64,000 bases of DNA from Nocardioides lacusdianchii (lineage in GTDB: Bacteria; Actinomycetota; Actinomycetes; Propionibacteriales; Nocardioidaceae), in assembly GCF_020102855.1 (NCBI RefSeq), contig NZ_JADHZD010000004.1, forward strand, positions 124,001 to 188,000, given 5' to 3'. A program made the position numbers and the translations under genes. The stretch's first letter is position 1. Each line of letters starts with the position of its first letter. Shown here one piece after another: positions 42,055-50,942 of this stretch. The notes below the pieces were generated by a model. It searched no databases. It was not told the origin of the DNA and saw only the letters and a program-made list of their open reading frames with translations.

Positions 42055-43553
42055 GCGGGGACCCTCTCCTCGACGGCGGCGGTGGTGGCGGGGCTGTCGG
42101 TGCGCATCAGCAGCACCGTCGCGGGGATCGAGACGAGCACCAGCAGCAGCGCGTAGGGGGCCGCGGCGCCGTAGCGCAGCTCCGAGGACGCCGACCAGAA
42201 CTCGGTGGCCAGGGTGCTGGTGCCGATCGGCGACAGCATCAGCGTGGCGGTCAGCTCGGTGGAGATCGCGAGGAAGACGAGCGCGGCGCCGGCGCCCAGG
42301 CTCGGCGCGATCAGGGGCAGCGTGACGCGGCGCGCGGTGGCGAGCGGGCCGAGCCCGAGGCCGTGCGCGACGTCGTCGAGCACGACCGGCGCCTGCTCCA
42401 GCCCGGCACGCACGGTCACCACGGCACGCGGCAGGAAGAGGATGGCGTACGCCGCCACGAGCAGTCCCGCGGTCTGGTAGACCACCGGCACCAGGCGCAG
42501 TGAGGCGACCACGAGGGCCAGGCCGACGACGATGCCGGGCAGTGCGTTGGCGACGTAGGTGCTGCGCTCGATGACCGTCGAGGCCCAGCCGCGGTGGCGC
42601 ACCGCGAGCCAGACCACCGGGATCGCGGCGAGGGTGGTGGCGACCGCGCCGGCCAGGGCGAGGACGACGGTGGACACGAGCGCCTGCGCCAGCTCGCCGA
42701 GGGGGAACTCGGTCGAGGTGCCGACGAGCAGCCAGCGCACCAGGGAGAACGCGGGCACGCCGATCGCGAGGACCACCACCGCGCCGACCGTGGCGACGAG
42801 GGGCCAGCGCCAGGTGCCGAGCGCCAGCGGGACGGCGCTGCGGGCGGCACCGCGGCCGACGCGGGCGTAGCGGCGGTCGCCGCGCAGGCGCAGCTCGGCG
42901 AGCAGCAGCACCAGGCACAGGAGCACCAGCACGCCCGCCATCGCGGTCGCGGCGGCACCGTTGAAGGTCGAGCCGTACTGGTCGTAGATCGCGGTCGTGA
43001 AGGTCGGGAAGCGCAGCAGCGACAGGGCGCCGAACTCCGCGAGCAGGTGCAGGCCGACCAGCAGGGCCCCGCCGAGCAGCGCCGGGCGCAACTGCGGCAG
43101 GACCACGGTGCGGAAGGTGCGGGTGCGGGAGTGGCCGAGCGACCAGGCCGACTCCTCGAGCGCGGGGTCGAGGCGACGCAGCATCGCCACGACCGGGAGG
43201 TAGACGAGGGGGTAGTAGGACAGCGTGACGACGAGGAAGGCTCCGCCGAAGCCGTTGATGCTGCGGTCGAGGGAGACCCAGGCGTAGCCGTTGACGAAGG
43301 CCGGCACGGCCAGCGGGGCGACCAGGAGCCCGTGCCAGAGCCGGCGCCCGGGGAGGTCGGTGCGCTCGACCAGCACCGCGAGCGCCACCCCGAGCACGGC
43401 GGTCGCGGCCATGCAGGCGACCGCGAGCGTCACGGTGTTGCGGAGCAGCTCCGCGATCCGCGGCCGGGCGACGAGCTGCCACAGGTCGACCGGCCCGATG
43501 ATCACGACGTAGGAGGCCACGTAGGCCAACGGGACCAGCGCCAGGAGTGCCAC
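42051..43553 (-). CDS. fbpB: ABC transporter permease, FbpB type (ferric iron)
   Basis: A permease of 500 residues from GTG 43553, with about twelve membrane helices and two copies of the binding-protein-dependent transport motif (for example EESAWSLGHSRTRTFRTVVLPQ and LDDVAHGLGLGPLATARRV), one per half. The frame stays open and family-like for 18 more codons upstream (GRRTPPLLLAAGALV), reaching a CTG at 43607 that would overlap the binding-protein stop by four bases; that may be the true start. It transports Fe(III) with the neighbouring ATPase and binding protein. Confidence 0.9.
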   Translation of the reverse strand: MALLALVPLAYVASYVVIIGPVDLWQLVARPRIAELLRNTVTLAVACMAATAVLGVALAVLVERTDLPGRRLWHGLLVAPLAVPAFVNGYAWVSLDRSINGFGGAFLVVTLSYYPLVYLPVVAMLRRLDPALEESAWSLGHSRTRTFRTVVLPQLRPALLGGALLVGLHLLAEFGALSLLRFPTFTTAIYDQYGSTFNGAAATAMAGVLVLLCLVLLLAELRLRGDRRYARVGRGAARSAVPLALGTWRWPLVATVGAVVVLAIGVPAFSLVRWLLVGTSTEFPLGELAQALVSTVVLALAGAVATTLAAIPVVWLAVRHRGWASTVIERSTYVANALPGIVVGLALVVASLRLVPVVYQTAGLLVAAYAILFLPRAVVTVRAGLEQAPVVLDDVAHGLGLGPLATARRVTLPLIAPSLGAGAALVFLAISTELTATLMLSPIGTSTLATEFWSASSELRYGAAAPYALLLVLVSIPATVLLMRTDSPATTAAVEERVPA

Positions 43554-43603
43554 GAGCGCCCCTGCTGCGAGCAGCAGGGGCGGCGTGCGGCGCCCGGAGT
43601 CGG

Positions 43604-44632
43604 TCAGAGCAGGCCCGCCTCGGTCATCAGGTCGGTCACCTGCGGGCCGTTGAGCGAGGACACGTCGACCTGCGGCGGCTCGAGCTCGCCGAACGGCTTG
43701 ACCTCGGGGTTGAGGCTGGCGTCCGGGTTGAGCGGGTACTCCAGGGCGTACGACTCGGCCATCGCCTGCTGGGCCTCGGTGCCGGTGAGCCAGGTGAGGA
43801 ACTCCTCGGCCTCCGCCTGCTTCTCGCTGCTGGCGAGGATGCCCGCGCCGGAGATGCTGAGGAACGCGCCCGGGTCCTGGTCGCCGAAGAAGTGCAGCGC
43901 CGAGGTGTCGGAGTCGGTGCCGTTCTCCTCGCGGTCGCGGTACCAGTAGTAGTGGTAGGCGATGCCGGCGTCGACCTCACCGGAGTCCACCGACTGCATG
44001 ACGACGAGGTTGTTCTGCACGATCACGCCGTTGGCCTCGAGGCCCTCCAGCCAGGTGCGGGTGGCCTCCTCGCCCTCGAGCTCGAGGACGGCGGACACGA
44101 TCGCCTGGAAGTCCGCGCCGGTGGGGGAGAAGGCCACGCGGCCCTCCCACTCGGGGTCGGCGAAGTCGAGGATGGAGGCGGGCATGTCGGCCTCGGTCAT
44201 CGTGTCGGTGTTGTACATCGCGACGGTGGAGCGGGCCAGGAAGCCCGTCCACGTGCGGTCCGCCGGCACGTAGTCGTCCGGGATGGTGGCGGTCACGGCC
44301 TCGGGCAGCTCGGTGAAGAGCCCGGCGTTGTCCACGATGGTCATCGCGGGGGAGTTCTCGGTGAGGAACACGTCGGCGGGCGAGTCCTCGCCCTCCTCGG
44401 TGATCTGGTTGGCCATCTCGAGGTCCTTGCCGTGGCGCAGCTCGACGTCGAGGCCAGACTCCTCCTCGAACAGCGGGACCAGCTCGTCGAGCAGCTGCTC
44501 GTGCTGGGCGTTGTAGATCACGAGGTCGGGGGAGCCGAAGACCCCGCAGCCCGACAGGGTCGAGGCGGTGAGCAGGGTGCTGGCGAGGGCCACGCTGACG
44601 CGCGTGGCCGAGCGGCGGGGGGAGGTCGTCAC
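43604..44632 (-). CDS. fbpA: iron(III) ABC transporter substrate-binding lipoprotein, FbpA type
   Basis: A 342-residue lipoprotein with lipobox LSGC (Cys29) and the class D solute-binding fold. LVIYNAQHEQLLDELVPLFEEESG is the typical FbpA/AfuA N-terminus and SVDSGEVDAGIAYHYYWYR carries the tyrosine pair that binds iron in FbpA relatives. GTG 44632 has an AAGGA SD. A 14-bp iron box is centred 26 bases upstream. It is the first gene of a four-gene operon (binding protein, permease, ATPase, adenylation-carrier-acyltransferase). Confidence 0.92.
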   Translation of the reverse strand: MTTSPRRSATRVSVALASTLLTASTLSGCGVFGSPDLVIYNAQHEQLLDELVPLFEEESGLDVELRHGKDLEMANQITEEGEDSPADVFLTENSPAMTIVDNAGLFTELPEAVTATIPDDYVPADRTWTGFLARSTVAMYNTDTMTEADMPASILDFADPEWEGRVAFSPTGADFQAIVSAVLELEGEEATRTWLEGLEANGVIVQNNLVVMQSVDSGEVDAGIAYHYYWYRDREENGTDSDTSALHFFGDQDPGAFLSISGAGILASSEKQAEAEEFLTWLTGTEAQQAMAESYALEYPLNPDASLNPEVKPFGELEPPQVDVSSLNGPQVTDLMTEAGLL

Positions 44633-44651
44633 GAGGGCATCCTTACTTTGC

Positions 44652-44665
44652 TTAGGCTCGCCTAA
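44652..44665 (-). promoter_or_regulatory. IdeR/DtxR-type iron box of the fbp operon
   Basis: TTAGGCTCGCCTAA, a palindrome with 6-bp arms TTAGGC/GCCTAA. It fits the core of the DtxR/IdeR consensus (TTAGGTTAGSCTAACCTAA). Its position close upstream of fbpA suggests repression when iron is plentiful. Confidence 0.85.
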
Positions 44666-44718
44666 CTCTAGTGGCGCAGGCCCTCGTGTGGTGAATCGCG
44701 TACGTCACACCCGCGGGG

Positions 44719-46086
44719 TCACTCCTCGCCGGTGTCGAGTCCGCTGGTCATGACGGCGAAGAGGTCGGTCTGGTCGATGACGCCGGTGACCCGGTCGGAC
44801 TGCGGGCCGACGGCCGCCACCCGGATCTGCGTCCCCGTGTGGCTGGATCGTCCGGGGTCGCCGCCCTCGGCGGACGAGTAGGCGACCGTCATCGGGACGC
44901 CGTCGGCCGTGAGGACGGTCGCGGTCCTGCTGCCGCCGGCGTCGTTCGTCACGATCTGGGTCGAGTGGGCGTGGTCGCCGGTGACGATGACGAGGGTGTC
45001 GGGGTGGGCGCGCTGGTGGGCGAGGGCGACCTCGACCGCCTGGTCGAGCTCCTCGAGCTCGCCGATCGCGCCGCAGATGTCACGTTCGTGCTCGGCCTTG
45101 TCGACGCTCGCGCCCTCCACCTGGAGGAAGAACCCGTCGGGGTTGTCGAGCAGCTCGATCGCCTTGGCCGTCATCTGCCGGAGCGTCGGCTCGGTGCCGC
45201 GGTCCTGCGCGGTGCAGGTCCCGTCCGGAGTGGTGGCGCCGCCCCGCGCGGCGACGAGCGGGGCGTACGAGCGGGTCAGGTGGTTGGGGGCGAAGAGCCC
45301 GAGGACCGGTCCGTCGTCCAGGTCGTCGACGGCGTCGAGGTCGTCCGCCGTGCCGATCGCCCGGTAGCCGTGCTCGGTGGTGGCGTAGTCGAGCAGCGTC
45401 TGGGAGCCGTCCTCGAGCAACCGGTCCCAGCGCTCCCTGCCCCCGCCGAGCAGGACGTCGACCTCGTTGTCCACCAGCTGCTCGGCGATCGACCCCCGGC
45501 CGCCGGCCGACTTCCGCGCGCTCGGGCACGCGTCCATCGTGGTGGGGTCCTGGCAGGAGCGGGCGTTCACGTGGGCCGCAGCGGCCGCCGGCGTGGCGTC
45601 GGTGATGTCGGCGGTGCTGACGTTGCCAGTGGGCCTGCCGAGCCGCGCGAAGGTCTCCAGGACCGTCTCGTGGTCCTCGCCCGGCACGTCCTGGGCGCTC
45701 GACGGCCCCTGGGAGATGCGGCCGTCGACCGTTTTGCGGCCGGTCGAGAAGCCGCTCGCCGTCGCCGCGGAGTCGGAGACGTAGGCGATGGGATGGTCGG
45801 GTCCGGGGCCGGTCAGGAGGCCGTACGTCGTCATCGCGCCGGTGGCGGGCAGCTCGTCCAGGGCGAGCCGGCCGGCGGCGCCCGCCGAGTAGTTGCGGGC
45901 GGCCGTGATCATCGAGTCGTCCATGCCGTCGCCGATGAGCAGGATGACGCTCCGTGGTGCCGCCGCCACCGGGCTGCCCGCGGCGGGGCGCGCGGGGGCG
46001 TCGTCGGAGGCGACGGTGCCGATCGCGGCTCCTGCCGCCCCGGCAACCAGTGCGGTGCCTGCCACCAGCAGTGTGCGGCGCTTCAC
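44719..46086 (-). CDS. phoA: alkaline phosphatase (PhoA type)
   Basis: A 455-residue exported phosphomonoesterase. The N-terminus VKRRTLLVAGTALVAGAAGA has a twin-arginine pair before the hydrophobic core, suggesting Tat export. Metal and catalytic sites are LLIGDGMDD, the serine nucleophile in YVSDSAATASGF, EGASVDKAEHERD, TGDHAHSTQ and SSHTGTQ, matching the Asp51, Ser102, Asp369/His370 and His412 regions of E. coli PhoA. GTG 46086 has the SD GAAGGA six bases upstream; the longer frame adds a basic stretch with no SD. It is divergent from the acyl-CoA dehydrogenase. No Pho box was recognised. Confidence 0.92.
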   Translation of the reverse strand: MKRRTLLVAGTALVAGAAGAAIGTVASDDAPARPAAGSPVAAAPRSVILLIGDGMDDSMITAARNYSAGAAGRLALDELPATGAMTTYGLLTGPGPDHPIAYVSDSAATASGFSTGRKTVDGRISQGPSSAQDVPGEDHETVLETFARLGRPTGNVSTADITDATPAAAAAHVNARSCQDPTTMDACPSARKSAGGRGSIAEQLVDNEVDVLLGGGRERWDRLLEDGSQTLLDYATTEHGYRAIGTADDLDAVDDLDDGPVLGLFAPNHLTRSYAPLVAARGGATTPDGTCTAQDRGTEPTLRQMTAKAIELLDNPDGFFLQVEGASVDKAEHERDICGAIGELEELDQAVEVALAHQRAHPDTLVIVTGDHAHSTQIVTNDAGGSRTATVLTADGVPMTVAYSSAEGGDPGRSSHTGTQIRVAAVGPQSDRVTGVIDQTDLFAVMTSGLDTGEE

Positions 46087-46146
46087 GGCGGTCCTTCCGT
46101 CGGCTGCGGGGATCGGCAGCCTACGTCGACGACGCGTCGCCACAGG

Positions 46147-46164
46147 GGTTAGCGATCATTAACC
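46147..46164. promoter_or_regulatory. palindrome between phoA and the acyl-CoA dehydrogenase
   Basis: GGTTAGCGATCATTAACC: outer arms GGTTA/TAACC and a central GATC pair perfectly, with two mismatched pairs between. It ends eight bases before the -10 of the dehydrogenase gene, so it may be an operator for it. No regulator gene is adjacent. Confidence 0.5.
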
Positions 46165-46172
46165 CGTCCCGC

Positions 46173-46178
46173 TAGCAT
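46173..46178 (+). promoter_or_regulatory. -10 box, leaderless start of the acyl-CoA dehydrogenase
   Basis: TAGCAT on the plus strand, seven bases upstream of ATG 46186. Confidence 0.5.
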
Positions 46179-46185
46179 GCAGGGC

Positions 46186-47382
46186 ATGACCTTCGAGCTG
46201 TCCCCCGAGCACGAGCAGTTCCGTCGCAGCGTCCGTGACTTCGCGGAGGCCGAGATCGCGCCGCACGCGGCGCAGTGGGACCGCGAGCACCACTTCCCGA
46301 CCGACGTCGTGCAGAAGATGGGCGCACTCGGCCTGATGGGCCTCACCGCGCCCGAGGAGTTCGGCGGCGCCGGCATGGCGGGTGAGGACGGCGGCTTCAC
46401 CTCGCTGTGCCTGGCCATCGAGGAGGTCGGGCGCGTCGACCAGTCGATGGGCATCACGCTCGAGGCGGCCGTGGGCCTGGGCATCAACCCGATCCTGACC
46501 TTCGGGACCGACGAGCAGAAGAAGACCTGGCTGCCCGACCTCATCGCCGGCGACAAGCTCGCCGGCTTCGGCCTCACCGAGCCCGGCGCCGGCTCCGACG
46601 CAGGGGCGACGAAGACCAAGGCGGTCCTCGAGGACGGCGAGTGGGTCGTCAACGGGTCCAAGCAGTTCATCACCAACTCCGGCTCCTCGATCACCTCGCT
46701 GGTGACCGTGACGGCCCGCACCGGCGAGCGCGCCGACGGCCGCCCCGAGATCTCGACGGTCATCATCCCCTCGGGCACGCCCGGCTTCGTCGCCGAGAAG
46801 GCGTACGACAAGCTCGGCTGGCACGCCTCCGACACCCACCCCCTGTCCTTCAGCGACGTACGCGTCCCCGAGGCCAACCTGCTCGGTGAGCGCGGTCGCG
46901 GCTACGCCCAGTTCCTCGCCACCCTCGACGACGGCCGGGTCGCCATCGCCGCCCTCGCGGTCGGCTGCATCCAGGCCTGCCTCGACATGTCGGTCCAGTA
47001 CGCCGGCGAGCGCCAGACGTCCCAGGGCCCGATCGGGCGCAAGCAGGGTCTCGCCTTCCAGATCTCCGACCTCCAGGTCATGCTCGACGCCTCGCGCCTG
47101 CTGACCTACAAGGCCGCCGCGATGAAGGACGCCATGGACGCCGGGAAGTCCGTCTCGATGGGCGCGTTCAAGCAGGCCGCCGCCGTCGCCAAGCTCTACG
47201 CCACCGAGTCGGCCGTGACCGCCACCCGCATCGCCACCCAGGTCTTCGGCGGCTACGGCTTCATGGAGGAGTACCCCGTCGTCCGGTTCTACCGCGACGC
47301 CAAGGTGCTCGAGATCGGCGAGGGCACCTCGGAGGTCCAGCGGATGCTCATCGCGCGGGGGCTCGGCCTGCCGGTCGAGTGA
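46186..47382 (+). CDS. acyl-CoA dehydrogenase
   Basis: A 398-residue FAD enzyme introducing the alpha-beta double bond in acyl-CoAs. The FAD/substrate region is GFGLTEPGAGSDAG, the middle domain has WVVNGSKQFITN, and the C-terminus shows FGGYGFMEEYPVVRFYRDAK and EIGEGTSEVQ, whose Glu before GTS is the catalytic base of the short/medium-chain group. The ATG at 46186 is preferred over 46177 on spacing from the -10. It is a single gene; chain length and pathway cannot be read from context. Confidence 0.95.
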   Translation: MTFELSPEHEQFRRSVRDFAEAEIAPHAAQWDREHHFPTDVVQKMGALGLMGLTAPEEFGGAGMAGEDGGFTSLCLAIEEVGRVDQSMGITLEAAVGLGINPILTFGTDEQKKTWLPDLIAGDKLAGFGLTEPGAGSDAGATKTKAVLEDGEWVVNGSKQFITNSGSSITSLVTVTARTGERADGRPEISTVIIPSGTPGFVAEKAYDKLGWHASDTHPLSFSDVRVPEANLLGERGRGYAQFLATLDDGRVAIAALAVGCIQACLDMSVQYAGERQTSQGPIGRKQGLAFQISDLQVMLDASRLLTYKAAAMKDAMDAGKSVSMGAFKQAAAVAKLYATESAVTATRIATQVFGGYGFMEEYPVVRFYRDAKVLEIGEGTSEVQRMLIARGLGLPVE

Positions 47383-47486
47383 GGCGGGGCGTCAGTTGTT
47401 CTCGCTGATTCGTCGAAGGGCGTTCCACCGGGCGGGGTAGGTCTGGTCCACTGAGGGGCACCACCCTCGTCCTCGGAAGGCTTCTC

Positions 47487-48338
47487 ATGCGCACACGTCT
47501 TGCCGCCGTCCTCTCCACCGCCGCCCTGGGGCTCGCCCTGGTCGCACCGACCGGACCTGCGACGGCCAGCACAGGCGGAACCGTCGACTCGGCGAACCGC
47601 TACTCCGGCGTCGGCATGATCGCCTTCTACGACGGCAGCGGCCGCTACCGCTGCTCCGCCACGCTGGTCAGCCCGACCGTCCTGCTGACCGCTGCCCACT
47701 GCACGTTCGGCACCGACGGCAAGACCGCCGTGACCTTCGAGCCCTTCGTCGATGACGCGCCGCCGGCCAACCTGCCCGTCGCCGCGGACCCGGCCGCGGG
47801 CTACACCGCCGCGGAGCTCGCCGGCACGGGCTACGTCTCCGGCACGGCCGTCACCCACCCGGAGTACTCAGACTTCACCGACCTGGACAACTGGAACGAC
47901 GTCGGCGTGGTGCTGCTCGACACCCCGGTCACCGACGTCGACATCATGCCGATCGCCGACGAGGGGACGCTGGACGAGATCAAGCGGCGCGAGCTGCGCA
48001 AGACCATCTTCCGTGCCGTGGGCTACGGCACCGAGGTGCGCAAGGCCGAGTCGGGCCCGCAGAACCCGACGCCCCAGAGCTACCCGATCGTCCGTCGCTG
48101 GGTCGACATGCCCGGCCAGAAGCTCACGCCGCAGATCCTGCAGACCAACGGCAACGAGAACGACAACGCCGGCACCGGCGGCACCTGCTTCGGCGACTCC
48201 GGCGGCCCGCTCCTCCTCGGCGGCGAGATCGTCGGCGTCACGAGCTACGGATACACGTCCAACTGCCGCTACATCGACGGCTACCAGCGCGTCGAGATCG
48301 GCGTGGTCCAGGACTGGCTGGCGGGCTTCGGCCTCTGA
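47487..48338 (+). CDS. secreted trypsin-like serine protease (S1 family)
   Basis: A 283-residue exported protease. A signal peptide (about 1-27, ending TGPATAS) leads directly into a short propeptide-like stretch. The triad is His71 (LLTAAHC), Asp138 (NDVGVVLLD) and Ser238 (TCFGDSGGP), with disulfide cysteines at CSATLV/AAHC and at GTCF/SNCRY. An aspartate that would give trypsin specificity is not clear. It is monocistronic, with 104 bases before it in which I see no clear promoter. Confidence 0.93.
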   Translation: MRTRLAAVLSTAALGLALVAPTGPATASTGGTVDSANRYSGVGMIAFYDGSGRYRCSATLVSPTVLLTAAHCTFGTDGKTAVTFEPFVDDAPPANLPVAADPAAGYTAAELAGTGYVSGTAVTHPEYSDFTDLDNWNDVGVVLLDTPVTDVDIMPIADEGTLDEIKRRELRKTIFRAVGYGTEVRKAESGPQNPTPQSYPIVRRWVDMPGQKLTPQILQTNGNENDNAGTGGTCFGDSGGPLLLGGEIVGVTSYGYTSNCRYIDGYQRVEIGVVQDWLAGFGL

Positions 48339-48344
48339 CCCGAC

Positions 48345-48680
48345 TCAAGCGGGGCGTGGGGCGTACATGATCACCGCGACGCCGACGAGGCACACGAGCG
48401 CACCGACGACGTCGTAGCGGTCGGGCCGGAAGCCGTCGACGGCCATGCCCCACGCCAGCGAGCCGGCCACGAAGACCCCGCCGTACGCCGCCAGGATCCG
48501 CCCGAAGTTGGCGTCCGGCTGCAGCGTGGCGACCAGGCCGTAGAGGCCGAGCGCCACGAAGCCTGCCCCGATCCACAGCCAGCCGCGGTGCTCGCGCACG
48601 CCCTGCCACACCAGCCACGCTCCTCCGATCTCGGCGACTGCGGCGAGGGCGAAGAGCAGCAGCGACTTGGCGATCGTCAT
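48345..48680 (-). CDS. YnfA/UPF0060 family membrane protein
   Basis: A 111-residue four-helix membrane protein. [21 protein letters not shown] and [28 protein letters not shown] match the YnfA family, which is related to small multidrug resistance transporters. Typical length. It is convergent with the protease gene, seven bases apart, and downstream of the DUF222 gene on the opposite strand's side. Confidence 0.92.
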   Translation of the reverse strand: MTIAKSLLLFALAAVAEIGGAWLVWQGVREHRGWLWIGAGFVALGLYGLVATLQPDANFGRILAAYGGVFVAGSLAWGMAVDGFRPDRYDVVGALVCLVGVAVIMYAPRPA

Positions 48681-48708
48681 GGGGACGAGTCTCGCACCGT
48701 CCCGCGGC

Positions 48709-50022
48709 TCACCCGGTCAGGACGTAGTCGATCTGGAGCGCCGGGAGCACCCGCCTGCGGATCGTCGCGACCGGCGGCGGTCTCGTGGAGTAGGTGTGGC
48801 CGGTCGGGAGGGTGGTCGTCACGCTGCCGTCCGGCCCGGGTCTTGCCCGCCAGCGAGGTGCTTCCTTGGCGTAGTTGCAGGCCTCGCAGGCACCCTGGCC
48901 GTTGCGGCCCGACGTGGGACCGCCGTCGTCGTGGCGCTGCACGTGGTCGGTGTGACGGATCGGGGCGTCGCACCACGGGGTGCGGCACACCTGGTCGCGC
49001 AGCCGGATGAAGCGGGCCAGGCCGGCGGGGAACAGGCGTGCCCGGCTGTCCATGGCGACGAGCTCGCCGGTCGTGGGCGAGGCGTAGAGCCGGCGCAGCC
49101 AGACCTCGTCACCCGACGCCACCGCTCCGGCGACCAGCTCGCGGGCGAGCTCGGCCGGGACGGGACCGAGGTCGGGGAGATGGGCCGGCTCGTCGCTGGT
49201 GCCGAAGAGGGCGTCGTGCGGCATGACGAGGTCGAGGGTGACGCCGGGGCCACGGTCGGTGTCGTCACCGGTGACCCGAGCAACCAGCTCGTCGGCCATC
49301 ACCTGCCCCTTCGTCCGTGGATCGTCTTGGGCGCGGGCGGTGTCAGCCTGGCGGGTGAGAGCGGCGTGGACCGCAACGCCCTCGGCCACCGGGAGCAGTG
49401 CGGTGAGCCAGACCATCGTGTCGGGCGCTGGCCGGATCGAGATGCGCCGCTCGGACTCGGCCTTGCGGCGCCGCAGCACCAGGGAGGCGGCGTCGAGCCG
49501 GGCTGCCTCGGCGGTAGCCGCAGCGACGACCTGGCGCTCACTCATTGCCTCGATCGCGTCGTGGTCGGCGGCCAGCACCTCGTCCACCGCGAGTCGGTGC
49601 TCGAGGGAGAGGCACGCGGTCTCCCGCGCGATCACCGTCGCTCGCCACTCCGTGATGCGGCCCGCGCGCCAGGCCGACCAGGTGTGGGGCAGCTCGCGCT
49701 GGACGACCCGGGCGAGGCCGAGGTGTCGTCGACCGCGGTGCGGCGACTCGCGCCGCGCGAGGGCCACCATGGAGGCGAGGCCCTGGCCGCGTCGGTCGGC
49801 AGGGATGCCGAGCACCTCGTGGTCGGCGTCGATCGACTCGGCGAGCTCCGCCGCCAGCGCTGTCTGCGCAGCGCTCACCGTGCAGGCGAGCTCCTCCAGC
49901 GCCCGGATGGCGTCGAGCCGGCCAGCGTCGTCGAGGCCGCTCGGGCCGTCGAGCGCCACCTGCACCTCACGCCGCATGGCCGCGACTGCGACTGCGGTGA
50001 GCGGGGGCTGGGTGGTGGGCAT
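48709..50022 (-). CDS. DUF222 / HNH endonuclease (13E12-repeat type)
   Basis: A 437-residue protein of the actinobacterial 13E12 repeat family. An N-terminal helical DUF222 region (about 1-310) is followed by an HNH nuclease motif: [22 protein letters not shown] and [14 protein letters not shown] supply the His and Cys residues of the zinc-containing HNH fold. Many copies occur in actinobacterial genomes and their role is unproven. ATG 50022 is chosen; a TTG at 50034 would add four residues. Confidence 0.9.
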   Translation of the reverse strand: MPTTQPPLTAVAVAAMRREVQVALDGPSGLDDAGRLDAIRALEELACTVSAAQTALAAELAESIDADHEVLGIPADRRGQGLASMVALARRESPHRGRRHLGLARVVQRELPHTWSAWRAGRITEWRATVIARETACLSLEHRLAVDEVLAADHDAIEAMSERQVVAAATAEAARLDAASLVLRRRKAESERRISIRPAPDTMVWLTALLPVAEGVAVHAALTRQADTARAQDDPRTKGQVMADELVARVTGDDTDRGPGVTLDLVMPHDALFGTSDEPAHLPDLGPVPAELARELVAGAVASGDEVWLRRLYASPTTGELVAMDSRARLFPAGLARFIRLRDQVCRTPWCDAPIRHTDHVQRHDDGGPTSGRNGQGACEACNYAKEAPRWRARPGPDGSVTTTLPTGHTYSTRPPPVATIRRRVLPALQIDYVLTG

Positions 50023-50060
50023 GCGTCCACTCAACAGGAAGGGTCCGACAATCCGGATGG

Positions 50061-50074
50061 GGTTGTGGACAACC
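50061..50074. repeat. short inverted repeat upstream of the DUF222 gene
   Basis: GGTTGT and ACAACC flank two bases, 39 bases upstream of the start. It could be a regulatory site or chance; nothing else was seen in 50023-50142. Confidence 0.3.
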
Positions 50075-50142
50075 TTCTGGCGGGCGGTGACTGTGGACGG
50101 TAATGGGCTACGAACCGACGAGATCGAGGCGCCGCCCGGAGG

Positions 50143-50790
50143 CTACAGCCAGGACTTCTTGAACGCCGGGAACTGCGCTGTGATGTGCAGGTTGGAGACC
50201 TCGCTGCGCTCAGCGTTCGCGCCCAGCTCGAAGCCGAGCTTGCGCAACGCCTTCCCGGTGCTGCCGTTGGCGGAGAAGGTCTGACTGCTGTGGATGTTGA
50301 TCGTCACCTGGGTGGCCTTGTTGTCCAGCACCCCCTCGACGGCAGCAGCGAAACCAGGCTCGTGCGGCCACTGAAGAGGCCGCGGATCGCGAGCGGGACT
50401 ACCGGTGCCGGTGTGGGAGTAGTCGAAGCCACTGTTCTGGACCTTCTGGATGCCGCCCTTGCCGCCGAAGCCCTTCACCCCGACCTTGAAGCGCGCCCCC
50501 TTCTTGGCCTCACGGAAGCTCTGGCAGTCGACGTGGGACGCGCCCAGCGTGTTCACGATCCGCAGTGCCTCGTTGTAGCGATCGCGCAGCGACCATTCGT
50601 CATAGGTTGCGAACGGCACGTGAAGCGGAGGACCGACGGGGCTCGGCACGAGCACGTAGACAAGCCCCGGCCGGAGCGCGCCGTCCGCGACGCGGGCCTC
50701 CACCGCCTTGGGCATCGGAACCTGCTGGATCTCGACCTTTCCCTTCAGGTCCACGGGTTCGGTGTCGTAGTACGCCACAAGAGTGGTCAC
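50143..50790 (-). CDS. uncharacterised protein
   Basis: A 215-residue soluble protein I cannot assign. The predicted order is mixed alpha/beta: TLVAYYDTEPVDLKG, VYVLVPSPVGPPLHVPF, then EALRIVNTLGASHVD and, near the end, ALRKLGFELGANAERS, two helix segments of similar pattern that may mark a duplicated unit. A glycine/lysine-rich loop (KVGVKGFGGKGG) lies between. No signal peptide. Codon use is visibly less GC-rich than the neighbours, hinting at recent acquisition. The GTG at 50790 starts where the sequence becomes ordered; the longer frame upstream is Gly/Pro-rich and unlikely. Confidence 0.6.
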   Translation of the reverse strand: MTTLVAYYDTEPVDLKGKVEIQQVPMPKAVEARVADGALRPGLVYVLVPSPVGPPLHVPFATYDEWSLRDRYNEALRIVNTLGASHVDCQSFREAKKGARFKVGVKGFGGKGGIQKVQNSGFDYSHTGTGSPARDPRPLQWPHEPGFAAAVEGVLDNKATQVTINIHSSQTFSANGSTGKALRKLGFELGANAERSEVSNLHITAQFPAFKKSWL

Positions 50791-50930
50791 GGGTGCTCCA
50801 TCGTCAGGCACGGCAGGTCGTCCAGGATTCTCGTGGTCCCTGCCGACTTGGCCGCGATTGTGCCCCAGGTCGTGACGCCCGCTGCAGGGATCTCCCCCTC
50901 CCGACGGATCCATCGGGTCGCGCGGCGATC

Positions 50931-50936
50931 TACCCT
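50931..50936 (+). promoter_or_regulatory. -10 box, leaderless start of the histidine kinase gene
   Basis: TACCCT on the plus strand, six bases upstream of ATG 50943. Confidence 0.5.
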
Positions 50937-50942
50937 CGCCCC

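Noticed and set aside
48709..50022. HNH gene as part of a mobile intron or restriction system
   Set aside because: The DUF222 domain marks the dispersed 13E12-type family; no methylase, transposase or intron boundary is adjacent.
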